DNA of 64,000 bases from Acidobacteriaceae bacterium. GTDB taxonomy: Bacteria; Acidobacteriota; Terriglobia; Terriglobales; Acidobacteriaceae. The position numbers and the translations under genes were made by a program. Below the pieces are notes generated by a model. The model was not told the DNA's origin, did not search any database, and was given only the letters and a program-made list of their open reading frames with translations. Every line of letters begins with the position of its first letter. Position 1 is the stretch's first letter. Below are positions 43,326 through 56,442 of this stretch, piece after piece. The stretch is taken from NCBI GenBank assembly GCA_030039035.1, contig JASHQQ010000140.1, forward strand, positions 1 through 64,000. The letters run 5' to 3'.

Positions 43326-44936
43326 ATGGAACTCACCGGACAATCGCTCATCGGCAGCCGGCGCGGCGGACGGGATGGCGCCCCTTTTCATGCCCTCAAC
43401 CCCCAGACAGGCGAAACACTGGCACCGAAGTATCACTCGGCATCGCAAGCCGAATTGAATGACGCCGCGGAGCTCGCCGCGGAGTCCTTCACCAGCTACT
43501 CGCGCCTGGGCGGCAAGGAGCGGGCGGCGTTTCTGCGCCGCATTGCCGATGGCTTCGACGCGCATCGCGGAGAACTGGCGGAGCGCGCCAATCTCGAAAC
43601 CGGCCTGCCGGTCTCGCCGCGCCTGCTGGGCGAGGCGGCGCGCACCTCCGGGCAGTTTCGCATGTTTGCCGATCTGGTCGACGAAGGCTCGTGGGTGCAG
43701 GCGCGGATCGATCCCGCGCTGCCGGACCGCAAGCCGCAACCGCGCGTGGATCTTCGCTCCATGTTGCGTCCCATCGGGCCGGTTGCGGTCTTTGGCGCAA
43801 GCAATTTCCCCCTGGCGTTTTCCGTCGGCGGCGGCGATTCGGCCTCGGCTCTGGCCGCCGGCTGCCCGGTCATCGTCAAGGCGCACCCGGCACATCCCGG
43901 AACCAGCGAGATGGCGGCGAAGATCGTCGCGGAAGCTGTCGCTGCGTCAGGACTTCATCCCGGCATTTTTTCGGTCCTCTTTGACGCCGGCATCGAAGCA
44001 GGAGCGGCGCTGGTGCGGCACCCGCGCATTCGCGCCGTCGGCTTTACCGGCTCGCTCAAGGGAGGGCGCGCGCTGATGGATCTCGTTGCGGCGCGTCCCG
44101 ATCCGATCCCCTGCTTTACCGAGATGTCGAGCGGGAACCCGGTCTTCGTGCTGCCCGGAGCCTTCCGTCAGGGCGCGGCGACTCTTGCGGCCAATCTCTT
44201 CGGCTCCGTCACTTTGGGCTGCGGACAAATGTGCACCAAGCCGGGAATCGTGCTGCTGCCGGATGCGCCAGACGCGGCCGCATTGACGGGAGAGCTTCGC
44301 GGGCTGGTCGAGCAATCGAAGGCGTTCACGATGCTAACGCCCGGCATTGCGCGCGAATACGGCCGCGCCGCGAAGGCCCGCGCCGGCCAGGTCACGCTGG
44401 TTGCCGAGGCGCCACACCACGACAATCCGCAGGAGCGCGAGCCCCACGTCCACGCGCACGCCAGACTTTTCTCGGCTGACGTGGAGCAGTTGCTCGCCGA
44501 TCCGTCGCTGTTCCACGAGATCTTTGGTCCGGATACGCTGCTTGTCTCCTGCGCCTCGACTCATGACTTTTTGCGCGCGGCGCATGCGCTGGAAGGTCAC
44601 CTCACGGCAACGGTCCTGGGGACGGAAGACGATTTGGAAGCGAATCGCGAGCTGATCCAGGTGCTCGAGCAAAAGGCCGGCCGGCTGATCTTCAACGGCG
44701 TGCCCACCGGCGTTGAAGTCGCGCACGCCATGGTTCATGGCGGACCGTATCCGGCGACCTCGGACGCGCGATTCACCTCGGTCGGCAGTCAGGCGATCTT
44801 CCGCTGGGCGCGGCCGGTCTGCTATCAGAACTTTCCCCAGGCGCTGCTGCCGGAAGAGTTGCAGGACGCGAACCCGCTGGGAATCGCGCGACTGTGGGAC
44901 GGCAAACCGGAAATGGCTCGGCAGCGCCTGTCCTGA
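43326..44936 (+). CDS. 2-oxoglutarate-semialdehyde dehydrogenase (KGSADH type)
   Basis: A 536-residue aldehyde dehydrogenase. MLRPIGPVAVFGASNFPLAF, VIVKAHPAHPGTSE, the catalytic Glu in CFTEMSSGNPVFVLPG and the catalytic Cys in TLGCGQMCTKPG match the longer alpha-ketoglutaric-semialdehyde dehydrogenases. It makes 2-oxoglutarate from the product of the hydroxyproline deaminase and of the non-phosphorylative L-arabinose route, so it would serve both the hydroxyproline and the arabinose half of a glycoprotein. The gene stands alone between divergent fucP and a convergent transporter gene. The frame is open to 43191 but ATG 43326 matches family N-termini; its ribosome site is weak. Confidence 0.87.
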   Translation: MELTGQSLIGSRRGGRDGAPFHALNPQTGETLAPKYHSASQAELNDAAELAAESFTSYSRLGGKERAAFLRRIADGFDAHRGELAERANLETGLPVSPRLLGEAARTSGQFRMFADLVDEGSWVQARIDPALPDRKPQPRVDLRSMLRPIGPVAVFGASNFPLAFSVGGGDSASALAAGCPVIVKAHPAHPGTSEMAAKIVAEAVAASGLHPGIFSVLFDAGIEAGAALVRHPRIRAVGFTGSLKGGRALMDLVAARPDPIPCFTEMSSGNPVFVLPGAFRQGAATLAANLFGSVTLGCGQMCTKPGIVLLPDAPDAAALTGELRGLVEQSKAFTMLTPGIAREYGRAAKARAGQVTLVAEAPHHDNPQEREPHVHAHARLFSADVEQLLADPSLFHEIFGPDTLLVSCASTHDFLRAAHALEGHLTATVLGTEDDLEANRELIQVLEQKAGRLIFNGVPTGVEVAHAMVHGGPYPATSDARFTSVGSQAIFRWARPVCYQNFPQALLPEELQDANPLGIARLWDGKPEMARQRLS

Positions 44937-44981
44937 TTGGCCCGGCACTTGTCTTGCGTCGATCCGCGGTCGATCTGCCTT

Positions 44982-46322
44982 TCAGATCGCTTCCAGGCTC
45001 CTGCCCTTGGTCTCGGGCAGGAATGCCAATGTAACCACAAGGCCGAGAATGCTGGCGATGGCCGCGGCCGATTCGGCGCCGAGGAGGCCTTTCCAGCTCA
45101 TCAGGAACGGGAACAGAAAGACGCCGAGAAATCCTCCCAGCTTGCCCATGGCGGCTGCGATGCCGTGGCCGGTGGTGCGCACACGCACGGGAAAGATCTC
45201 CGACGGGTAAACAAACGTCGTCGCATTCGGGCCAAACTCCGTGAAGAAGAAGCTGAAGCCGTAGATCACGAGAAACGGCCCCGCCGCCTGCTGCAGCCCC
45301 GGCACGAATGCAAGAGTGGCAAACATTGCCGCCATAATGCCGAATCCCATCGCCTGGATGGTCTTGCGCCCCAGACGATCCATCGTCAGAACGGCTGCCG
45401 CATATCCCGGCACGGCGAAAACGGCGAAGACGCCGAGCTGCGACAGGGTCTTCTCGAGCAGCGTGTGATTGCTGCTGAGTGCGGAGAGCACCAGCGGGCT
45501 GGAGACGGTGTTGCCGTAGTAGGCGGCATCCATCAGGAACCACGCCGCGCTGGCGCCCACGAGGCGGATGAACAGCCGGTTGTCCTGGACGAGGCGATAG
45601 AAGCCGTCCCAGAACGACACCGAGTGCTTGGCCTTGTCGAAATGCCTGGCGTCCACCAGTCTGCCTTCCTTGTCTTCCACTTTGGCGGCGGCGGCGAGAT
45701 ATCGCGGCGTCTCCTTCAGCCGGCGGCGTTGCGCGTAGACGGCGAGCGCCGGAAGCGCGCCGAAGGCGACCAGAATGCGCCAGATGATGTCGTGCGGCAG
45801 GCTGGTTGCCAGCATCGCCGAGGCGAAGAGCGGCCCAAGAATGAGCCCGGCAGCCTGCATGGCGAAAACCAGCGTCACCAGCATTCCCCGCGTGGCCTTG
45901 CCCGCGTACTCGCTCATGATGATCGCCGACACCGGATAATCGCCGCCAATACCCACGCCGAGAATGAAACGCAGCCCGATCAGCCACCAGATGTTGGTCG
46001 CGAAGGCGCAGCCGATAGCTCCGGCGGCAAGCACCAGCACTTCGATGCCGTAGATTTTCTTGCGTCCCAGCATGTCGGCCACGCGGCCGAAGAGCAGCGC
46101 GCCAAAGGCCGAGGCCAGCAGCGCGGTCGAGTCGACAAGGCTCTCCTCGACTTTGCCGACGTGCCACAGCGGTTTCACCAGCGACATGACCACGCCGATG
46201 ATGAACAGATCGTAGGCATCGGTCAGGAAACCCATGCCCGAGATCAACATGATTTTCCAGTGATGGGAGGAGATTCTGGCGTTGTCCAATTCGGTGAAAT
46301 CGAATGCGATTGCATCTGCCAT
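44982..46322 (-). CDS. MFS transporter, phosphate:proton symporter (PHS/Pht1)-like
   Basis: A 446-residue MFS protein with about 12 helices. SGMGFLTDAYDLFIIGVV in helix 1 and GIGGDYPVSAIIMSEYAGK between helices 4 and 5 are near matches to the signature of fungal and plant Pht1 phosphate transporters. FGPNATTFVYPSEIFPVRVR is the second-half signature. It may import phosphate or another anion; a sugar acid is possible given the neighbourhood. ATG 46322 has AGAGGG 9 bases upstream. ATG 46373 is in frame but adds a Cys-rich, atypical stretch. It is convergent with the KGSADH gene. Confidence 0.75.
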   Translation of the reverse strand: MADAIAFDFTELDNARISSHHWKIMLISGMGFLTDAYDLFIIGVVMSLVKPLWHVGKVEESLVDSTALLASAFGALLFGRVADMLGRKKIYGIEVLVLAAGAIGCAFATNIWWLIGLRFILGVGIGGDYPVSAIIMSEYAGKATRGMLVTLVFAMQAAGLILGPLFASAMLATSLPHDIIWRILVAFGALPALAVYAQRRRLKETPRYLAAAAKVEDKEGRLVDARHFDKAKHSVSFWDGFYRLVQDNRLFIRLVGASAAWFLMDAAYYGNTVSSPLVLSALSSNHTLLEKTLSQLGVFAVFAVPGYAAAVLTMDRLGRKTIQAMGFGIMAAMFATLAFVPGLQQAAGPFLVIYGFSFFFTEFGPNATTFVYPSEIFPVRVRTTGHGIAAAMGKLGGFLGVFLFPFLMSWKGLLGAESAAAIASILGLVVTLAFLPETKGRSLEAI

Positions 46323-46452
46323 ATCCGCGGGCCCTCTGCACCCAAAACAGATGCACGCAGATATGAACGCCATATGAACACTGCGTGAATCCGTCAGACC
46401 CCCGGGGAAGATTTTGCTCAACGAACTGCTCTGTGGTTCATGTGAAAACGCA

Positions 46453-46665
46453 TTATCGCATGTTTTCGGCCGGCAGTTCAGTGACTTCAAACGTAACACG
46501 ATACGTATCATCTACTTGTGCGATATATCTCATGCCGGACTTCGTCTTGAGGGGTCGGCCCATCGAGTTGCCCGGATTCGCCGCCGGCAAAACCAGCCGA
46601 GGCATCTTCCCCCCTTCCGGCTCCATCTCATCTCTCATCTCGACAAGGAAGGTGAACTGGGTCAT
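46453..46665 (-). CDS. Small hypothetical protein
   Basis: A 70-residue frame with balanced composition, MTQFTFLVEMRDEMEPEGGK to TFEVTELPAENMR, and a central PRLVLPAANPGNSMGRPLK. Third codon positions look GC-rich for most of its length, supporting coding. The antisense frame is low-complexity, which argues that the minus strand is the coding one here. No domain is recognised and no strong ribosome site precedes ATG 46665. A longer version from 46791 is possible but adds an unconvincing N-terminus that overlaps the plus-strand gene. Confidence 0.4.
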   Translation of the reverse strand: MTQFTFLVEMRDEMEPEGGKMPRLVLPAANPGNSMGRPLKTKSGMRYIAQVDDTYRVTFEVTELPAENMR

Positions 46666-47032
46666 GCCGGACGAGAAATCGGAGAATCCGCCACTGCGAA
46701 CTCCCGCGGGATTCACGCCGCGCACGGGCGGGCTGGCAAGCGAATACGCTCGCGAAATGGGATGGGGCTTGAACGAAACGGAGCGCGCCAAGGAGCCCGC
46801 GGAAAAGCAGGATGCCGGCGGAGGAACGGACCACGACTACGGCGCTGCCGACTTCGGCCACAGTGCCAGGGACACAAGCGAAGCCAAAACGCCGGTCGCA
46901 AGCACAACGACGTCACCCGTCAAGAACAAAGTCAAACCGCCTGTAGTGATCGTCAAGCCCGACAATTTGCCAACGCGAAAAACCGGGCAGAACTCGAAAA
47001 ACGGGCAGAAGCCCAAAGAGAAGATCGCCTGA
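46664..47032 (+). CDS. Small hydrophilic hypothetical protein
   Basis: A 122-residue, highly charged, probably disordered protein. It starts MPDEKSENPPLRTPAGFTPR, has a central GGGTDHDYGAADFGHSARD, and ends in a Lys/Pro/Thr/Gln-rich tail (KNKVKPPVVIVKPDNLPTRK). No known domain. AAGGAAGG lies about 11 bases before ATG 46664. The frame continues upstream to 46385 but that part looks like shadow sequence. It ends 6 bases before the convergent uvrA stop. The function is unknown. Confidence 0.5.
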   Translation: MPDEKSENPPLRTPAGFTPRTGGLASEYAREMGWGLNETERAKEPAEKQDAGGGTDHDYGAADFGHSARDTSEAKTPVASTTTSPVKNKVKPPVVIVKPDNLPTRKTGQNSKNGQKPKEKIA

Positions 47033-47038
47033 CCGCGA

Positions 47039-49969
<2,931 letters not shown>

Positions 49970-50224
49970 AGGTCGGGCACCGGGGAGAAATCGGCCGCTG
50001 CTTCCCTGTCGCTCCAGTGAGGCACAGGACGCAACCCGCCATTCTCATTATACCGGCGGCCCATCGGCACGGTCTCTTCCGGAGGTGGGTCAGTTCCCGG
50101 CCGGTCAGCCTTGGACGGTGCTGGCTTCTTCCTGGAGAGTACGCGATTCAGCCCCTGAGGGAACTGTCCCGCTGCTGCTGTTCCGGGCCGGCGCTACTTC
50201 GGTTTCTTTCGAAGAATTTGAAAA

Positions 50225-50428
50225 CTACGCTGCGACCGCCTCGATCCACGGCCATTGCGCCACGGAATTTGCGGTCGCGGCTTGCTCGCGATTCAGCACG
50301 CTGGCCAGGCCGAGCACAACCGTCGATGCACAGGCCGGGCAATGCATCGCCGAGTTCCCCACCGAATTGCAGTCCTGGCAGAGATAAGCCCCGGCAAGGG
50401 GAATATGCTGCAGTGCATCGCGAGTCAT
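50225..50428 (-). CDS. Zinc-ribbon miniprotein, copy 1
   Basis: A 67-residue protein with [20 protein letters not shown] and then CPACAS, giving a Cys-x2-Cys, nine residues, Cys-x2-Cys zinc ribbon. A helical tail ([15 protein letters not shown]) follows. It is closely related to the protein at 50669-50887 on the same strand. ATG 50428 has a strong purine-rich ribosome site (GGAAGGAAAGGA) upstream. The frame extends to 50521 but those residues are not shared with the paralogue. Function unknown; such ribbons often bind nucleic acid or protein partners. Confidence 0.7.
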   Translation of the reverse strand: MTRDALQHIPLAGAYLCQDCNSVGNSAMHCPACASTVVLGLASVLNREQAATANSVAQWPWIEAVAA

Positions 50429-50668
50429 CGTCTTCGTTCCTTTCCTTCCGGCTTGATAGTGGTTGCCGGATCCATTTCGTTTCAACGGCCGGGAATCTTT
50501 CCCGCGCGCGCAAACGCGCACACTTCGGCATTCGCCGCGGAGCTCGCGGTTGCCATGACCTTGAATATCCTGGGACCCCGGAGATGGAAAGATTCAAATT
50601 TGCGATGCCCGAATGCGAGCTGTACAGGCAAAAGTCACATGAGGCATCGGTCTTTCCGAATGTACAAT

Positions 50669-50887
50669 CTACGCCACCATGGCGGTATAGCGCGGGTAGG
50701 CGATGGGCGGCATCTGCGCTACCGGTTTTCTTTCCGCAATCACTTCGCGGTCCAGCACTGCTGAAAGTCCCAAGAGAACCTCTGAGGCGCAGGCCGGGCA
50801 ACGAGTGGCGCAATTTCCGATCGAATCGCAATCCTGGCAAAGATAGGCAGACCTCAACGGAATATGTTGAAGCATCGGTGCAGTCAT
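50669..50887 (-). CDS. Zinc-ribbon miniprotein, copy 2
   Basis: A 72-residue paralogue of the preceding small protein, with LQHIPLRSAYLCQDCDSIGN and CPACASEVLLGLSAVLDRE. The four ribbon cysteines, the LQHIP start and the LxxVLxRE helix are conserved, while the C-terminal tail differs (PPIAYPRYTAMVA). ATG 50887 has AGGGTG 8 bases upstream. The 240-base gap to copy 1 holds no gene that I can see. The conservation of both frames, including start and stop positions, is the main evidence that they are real genes. Confidence 0.7.
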   Translation of the reverse strand: MTAPMLQHIPLRSAYLCQDCDSIGNCATRCPACASEVLLGLSAVLDREVIAERKPVAQMPPIAYPRYTAMVA

Positions 50888-51114
50888 TGTTTTCACCCTG
50901 GTGTTCCTTACGGGGAATGGGGATTTCCCGCGATCCATTGGATGCAATTACCTGCCGCGAAGTTGTTTTATCTCACGCAGTCAGGAACTGCCATCAGGCA
51001 CCGCAAACGCCGGGGAAGCGCCGGCGCCCGATTATCAGACTTCTTCGATAAAGATGCTATTCAGTTGTGCTAACTCTGCGATTGTCCTATCCGGAAACAT
51101 CGCGAGTCAAGCTT

Positions 51115-51372
51115 TTATTTCGAAAAGATCCCGTTTCTCTTTTTCGATTCCTGCTCCTGCTTCGCGGCTTTGTGCGCGGCCTTGTTCGCCACGTCTTCTA
51201 CCTTTGCGCCCTTTGATGTCTCGGGAGCTTTCGGATTCTTCACCGTGGTTCCTTCTGCAGGTTCGCCGGGATAACCCTTTACTGGCACGTGGGTTGAATG
51301 CGACGGACTCGGGGTATCATACGTTGGCTTTTCCCGATCGTGGCCGGGATTCGAATTGAACCTATCAGGCAT
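51115..51372 (-). CDS. Small Lys-rich hypothetical protein
   Basis: An 85-residue hydrophilic protein. The N-terminal half is Pro/Ser/His-rich (KPTYDTPSPSHSTHVPVKGY) and the C-terminal half is an Ala/Lys/Glu-rich helix (VANKAAHKAAKQEQESKKR) ending GIFSK. ATG 51372 has CAGGAG about 8 bases upstream; the frame runs to 51498 but the added part overlaps the end of the GH1 gene. No domain is recognised. The layout resembles small basic or stress-associated proteins, without proof. Confidence 0.55.
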   Translation of the reverse strand: MPDRFNSNPGHDREKPTYDTPSPSHSTHVPVKGYPGEPAEGTTVKNPKAPETSKGAKVEDVANKAAHKAAKQEQESKKRNGIFSK

Positions 51373-51460
51373 CGGTCGGCTCCTGCGACTTCGATGCGGC
51401 ACGCGCAGAAAGAAGATGTGTCCATGACCTTTGTGCAGGGACTTGATGACCTTGGATTGG

Positions 51461-53041
<1,581 letters not shown>

Positions 53042-53250
53042 TCAATGAAGTCAACCGATTCACTCGCCCGAAGGCCAATGAGCTTTTGAAACTGTACCAC
53101 CCGGGTGCCCCATCCTTGCGGCGCGCCGGGGTCCCACGCACAGGTCTTTGTCCGTGGGGTCTCTGGCGCAACGGCGGGACGGTTGAGGGAAGCAATCATG
53201 TCGGCGAGCGAGCGTATCATGGACGTTTCCGGACGCGCCGGACCGAGTCG

Positions 53251-55059
53251 ATGAGCGAACCTGATAAGAATCCCGAAGCCGAGCCTCCACAGGCTACATA
53301 TCGCCGCTTACTCGACAAAAACATAGCGGAATTGTCTTCGCAAGAGCGGCGCGACCGGTATTTTATCTTCACAAAAATCGCCGTCTGCCTTGCCGCTATT
53401 GGAGTGCTGCTCTGGTTTCTTCACGCCGGTCACGGGATCTGGATGCTTTGCGTCGCGGCTGTGCTTTTCGCTGCGCTCGCCGTGGCCCATGAGCGGGTAT
53501 TGAAATCGATTCGCATCACCAGGATGCTCATCGCGTTCTACCGGCGCGGAACCGCACGGCTGGAAGACCGGTGGGCGGGAACGGGAGAAGGTGGCGACCG
53601 GTTTCTCGATCCGGCGCACCCGTATGCGCGCGACCTCGACATCTTCGGCAAGGGATCGCTCTTTGAGCTGCTGTGCACGTGCCGCACGCGCGCCGGAGAG
53701 GAGACGCTGGCGCGCTGGCTTTTGGAATCCGCGGCACCTGAAGAAGTGGTTGCGCGCCAGGCTGCTGTAGAAGAGTTAAGAGATCGACTCGGATTTCGCG
53801 AAAGATTGTTCCTGGCGGGCGGTCGCGTACGAGCGGGTGTGGACCCGGATGCCTTGATCGCATGGGGCGAAGGCGTCCCAACGATCGGGCCGCGCTCCCT
53901 GACTTTCATTCTCCTGTTTCTCGCCATTTTGTGGGCTGCGTCCGGCATCTGCGGGATCGCGTCGGGATCGTATGACTTCTTCTTCGCGCTCTGCATCGTG
54001 AACATCGGTGTGAACCGCTACCTGCTGAAAACAGAGGATGCCCTGATCGGCGCGATTGAGGCGGCGACAAAGGATCTCGGGTTGCTTGCCGAAGTGCTGA
54101 TCGCTCTTGAGCAGGAAGAATTGCGATCGCAAAAGCTTCGCAATCTGCAGGCTGCTCTGAAAATCAATGGAGTGTCTCCATCACGCGCCGTGAAAAAGCT
54201 CAAACGGATCGTGCAAGGTATCGAGTCGAGGAGAAACCTGCTGGTTCGGGTATTCGATGGCTTCATCTTCTATAGCGCGCAACTGACGATCATGGCCGGG
54301 AGGTGGAGAAGGAAATTCGGCCCTTCGATTCGCGGATGGCTGGCGGTTGTGGGAGAAATGGAAACGCTCGTTGCTCTGGCAGGCTATACATTTGAACATC
54401 CCGACCATTGCTGGCCGGAGTTTGCGGACACCTCGCCCTGGTTCGAAGCGGAGTCGTTATCGCATCCGCTGTTGCCGGCCGACAAGGCGATTCCAAACGA
54501 TCTGCAATTGGGAGCCGGGCTGCGACTGATCATCCTCAGCGGGCCCAACATGTCGGGCAAGAGCACATTCGTTCGCGGAATCGGCGTCAATGCCGTCCTC
54601 GCGCAATGCGGAGCCCCGGTGCGGGCAAAGCGTCTGCGCATGTCGCCCCTGGCCGTCGGTGCGTCGATCTGTGTCCTCGATTCGTTGCAAGGAGGCGTAT
54701 CGCGATTTTATGCGGAGATCAAGCGACTGAAAGTGATCTCCGAAATGGCGCGGCGTGCGGCTCCGGTGCTGTTTCTGCTGGACGAGCTCCTCCTGGGGAC
54801 CAACTCGAATGACCGCCTGGCGGGGACCCAATACTTGGTCAACGAATTGGTGAAGGTTGGCGCGATCGGCATGGTCACGACTCACGATCTTGCGCTGACG
54901 CGGATTCCCGAGAGCATGGATGGAAAGGCTCGAAACCTCCATTTTGAAGATCGTCTCGAAGACGGCCGGCTGGTCTTCGATTACAAGCTGAAATCGGGAG
55001 TGGTGCAGACCAGCAATGCACTCAGGCTGATGCAGTCGATCGGGCTGATACGTGAGTAG
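53251..55059 (+). CDS. Membrane-anchored MutS-like ATPase
   Basis: A 602-residue protein with two N-terminal hydrophobic segments (FIFTKIAVCLAAIGVLLWFL and IWMLCVAAVLFAALAVA, residues ~42-85) and another pair around 215-260. It has no mismatch-recognition domain. Residues ~270-370 resemble MutS core helices. The C-terminal ATPase has Walker A GPNMSGKSTF and Walker B LFLLDELLLGTNSNDR, and a C-terminal stretch near TTHDLALTRIP. Such membrane-linked MutS homologues occur in Bacteroidetes and Acidobacteria, with no established role. ATG 53251 follows the divergent GH1 gene by 242 bases; no strong ribosome site is visible. Confidence 0.8.
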   Translation: MSEPDKNPEAEPPQATYRRLLDKNIAELSSQERRDRYFIFTKIAVCLAAIGVLLWFLHAGHGIWMLCVAAVLFAALAVAHERVLKSIRITRMLIAFYRRGTARLEDRWAGTGEGGDRFLDPAHPYARDLDIFGKGSLFELLCTCRTRAGEETLARWLLESAAPEEVVARQAAVEELRDRLGFRERLFLAGGRVRAGVDPDALIAWGEGVPTIGPRSLTFILLFLAILWAASGICGIASGSYDFFFALCIVNIGVNRYLLKTEDALIGAIEAATKDLGLLAEVLIALEQEELRSQKLRNLQAALKINGVSPSRAVKKLKRIVQGIESRRNLLVRVFDGFIFYSAQLTIMAGRWRRKFGPSIRGWLAVVGEMETLVALAGYTFEHPDHCWPEFADTSPWFEAESLSHPLLPADKAIPNDLQLGAGLRLIILSGPNMSGKSTFVRGIGVNAVLAQCGAPVRAKRLRMSPLAVGASICVLDSLQGGVSRFYAEIKRLKVISEMARRAAPVLFLLDELLLGTNSNDRLAGTQYLVNELVKVGAIGMVTTHDLALTRIPESMDGKARNLHFEDRLEDGRLVFDYKLKSGVVQTSNALRLMQSIGLIRE

Positions 55060-55128
55060 CTTGTGCGCGTCCAATGGCCAGTCCGCGGCGCGACCAGGAG
55101 CTGATTACACTGGGAGCAGAGGTTCTTC

Positions 55129-56442
55129 GTGCGCTGTTCTGCCGTCTCTCTACTCTTCTTCCATGCGACCCTCCTGCTGGCGCAAGGCACCGCCAGACCC
55201 CGGACGCAGCAGGTTCCCGCCGCACCTCCGGCAGCGCAAGAGGAACCTTGGGCGCCGGAAGTTGCCGACGCGGAAGCGGCGATCGTCAAATCCGATTGGA
55301 AGACGGCAGAAGCGAAGTTGACGCCTTTCGTTGCGACTCACCCCCAGGACGCGCGCGCGCTGTTCGACGCCGGCTATGTGGCAGACGAGCAGAACCGGCT
55401 CGACGACGCCGCCGCGCTCTATCGCCGTGCAGTGCAGGCCAATCCCGCCTCCTTTGAAGCGCAGCTTATGCTGGGACTTCTGTTGGCCCGGCAGGGCAAG
55501 CTGGCCGACGCCCGGCCGGAGCTGGCCGCTGCCACCACGCTCGACGCCGGCGATGCCGGTCCGGCCGCAAAGGCGCGGGCATGGCGCGCGCTGGCGCAGA
55601 TCGACAAAGGCGCCAATCCCGCTCAGGCTTCGACCGACCTGCTCGAGGCCCTGAAAGTCACACCGGAGACGGTGGACGACACGCTGCTTGCCGCCGAGAT
55701 CGCCGACCAGGCCGGCGAATATGAGTCCGCCGAGACGGCCTACAGGCGCGTGCTGGCGAAGGACCCGAAGTCGGCCCCGGCGAATGCCGGCCTGGCCCAT
55801 CTTTTGATCGCACGAAAACAATATCCAGAGGCTGAGACGATGCTGCGTACGGCGCTGGAACAGTCACCCGATGACCCGGCGCTTATGGCGCAACTGGCGG
55901 CGGTTCTGGCGGCGGAGAACAATGCCGAGGCGGTGCCGCTGCTGGAAAAGCTGCACGACGCACATCCGGACGATGCAGCCATCACAGCAATGCTGGCCCA
56001 GGTGCTCGCCGAATCCGGCGACATTGTGGATTCAGACCGTTTATATGCGGTCCTTCTTGCGACGAATCCCGACGATGTCCCCTTCCTGATCGCGCACGGC
56101 CAGAATCTGGTGCGCGAGCTGAAATTTGTTGAAGCGTTTGGAGTTTTCGACAAGGCGACCCGGCTTGACCCCGCGAATGCGGACGGGTGGAGCGGGCTGG
56201 CTTTTGCCGCATCCAGGACAAACCAGCCTTCGATAACGCTTCATGCTCTTACGATGCGGTCAAAATATCTTCCCGAGAATCCATCTACCTACTTCCTTTG
56301 GGCGACGGCATACGATACGCTTCACAACAAAGCTGCTGCGTCCACTTATTACCATCATTTTCTGGATGCGGCCGGTGGGAAATTCCCGAATGAGGAGTGG
56401 CAGGCCCGGCAAAGACTCATAATTCTTGAAAAAAAACCGTGA
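55129..56442 (+). CDS. Exported tetratricopeptide-repeat protein
   Basis: A 437-residue protein with a signal peptide (MRCSAVSLLFFHATLLLAQG) and then repeated 34-residue TPR helices from about residue 45 to the end, e.g. LFDAGYVADEQNRLDDAAALYRRAV, AEIADQAGEYESAETAYRRVL and AQVLAESGDIVDSDRLYAVLL. It is likely a periplasmic or outer-membrane scaffold. GTG 55129 has GAGG 7 bases upstream. The stop overlaps GTG 56439 of a frame that extends the next gene, but the signal peptide of that gene starts at 56595. The role is unknown. Confidence 0.82.
   Translation: MRCSAVSLLFFHATLLLAQGTARPRTQQVPAAPPAAQEEPWAPEVADAEAAIVKSDWKTAEAKLTPFVATHPQDARALFDAGYVADEQNRLDDAAALYRRAVQANPASFEAQLMLGLLLARQGKLADARPELAAATTLDAGDAGPAAKARAWRALAQIDKGANPAQASTDLLEALKVTPETVDDTLLAAEIADQAGEYESAETAYRRVLAKDPKSAPANAGLAHLLIARKQYPEAETMLRTALEQSPDDPALMAQLAAVLAAENNAEAVPLLEKLHDAHPDDAAITAMLAQVLAESGDIVDSDRLYAVLLATNPDDVPFLIAHGQNLVRELKFVEAFGVFDKATRLDPANADGWSGLAFAASRTNQPSITLHALTMRSKYLPENPSTYFLWATAYDTLHNKAAASTYYHHFLDAAGGKFPNEEWQARQRLIILEKKP

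Noticed and set aside
46385-46663. Upstream extension of the small plus-strand gene at 46664
   Set aside because: Ser/Thr/Val-rich, no ribosome site, and opposite a better minus-strand frame.
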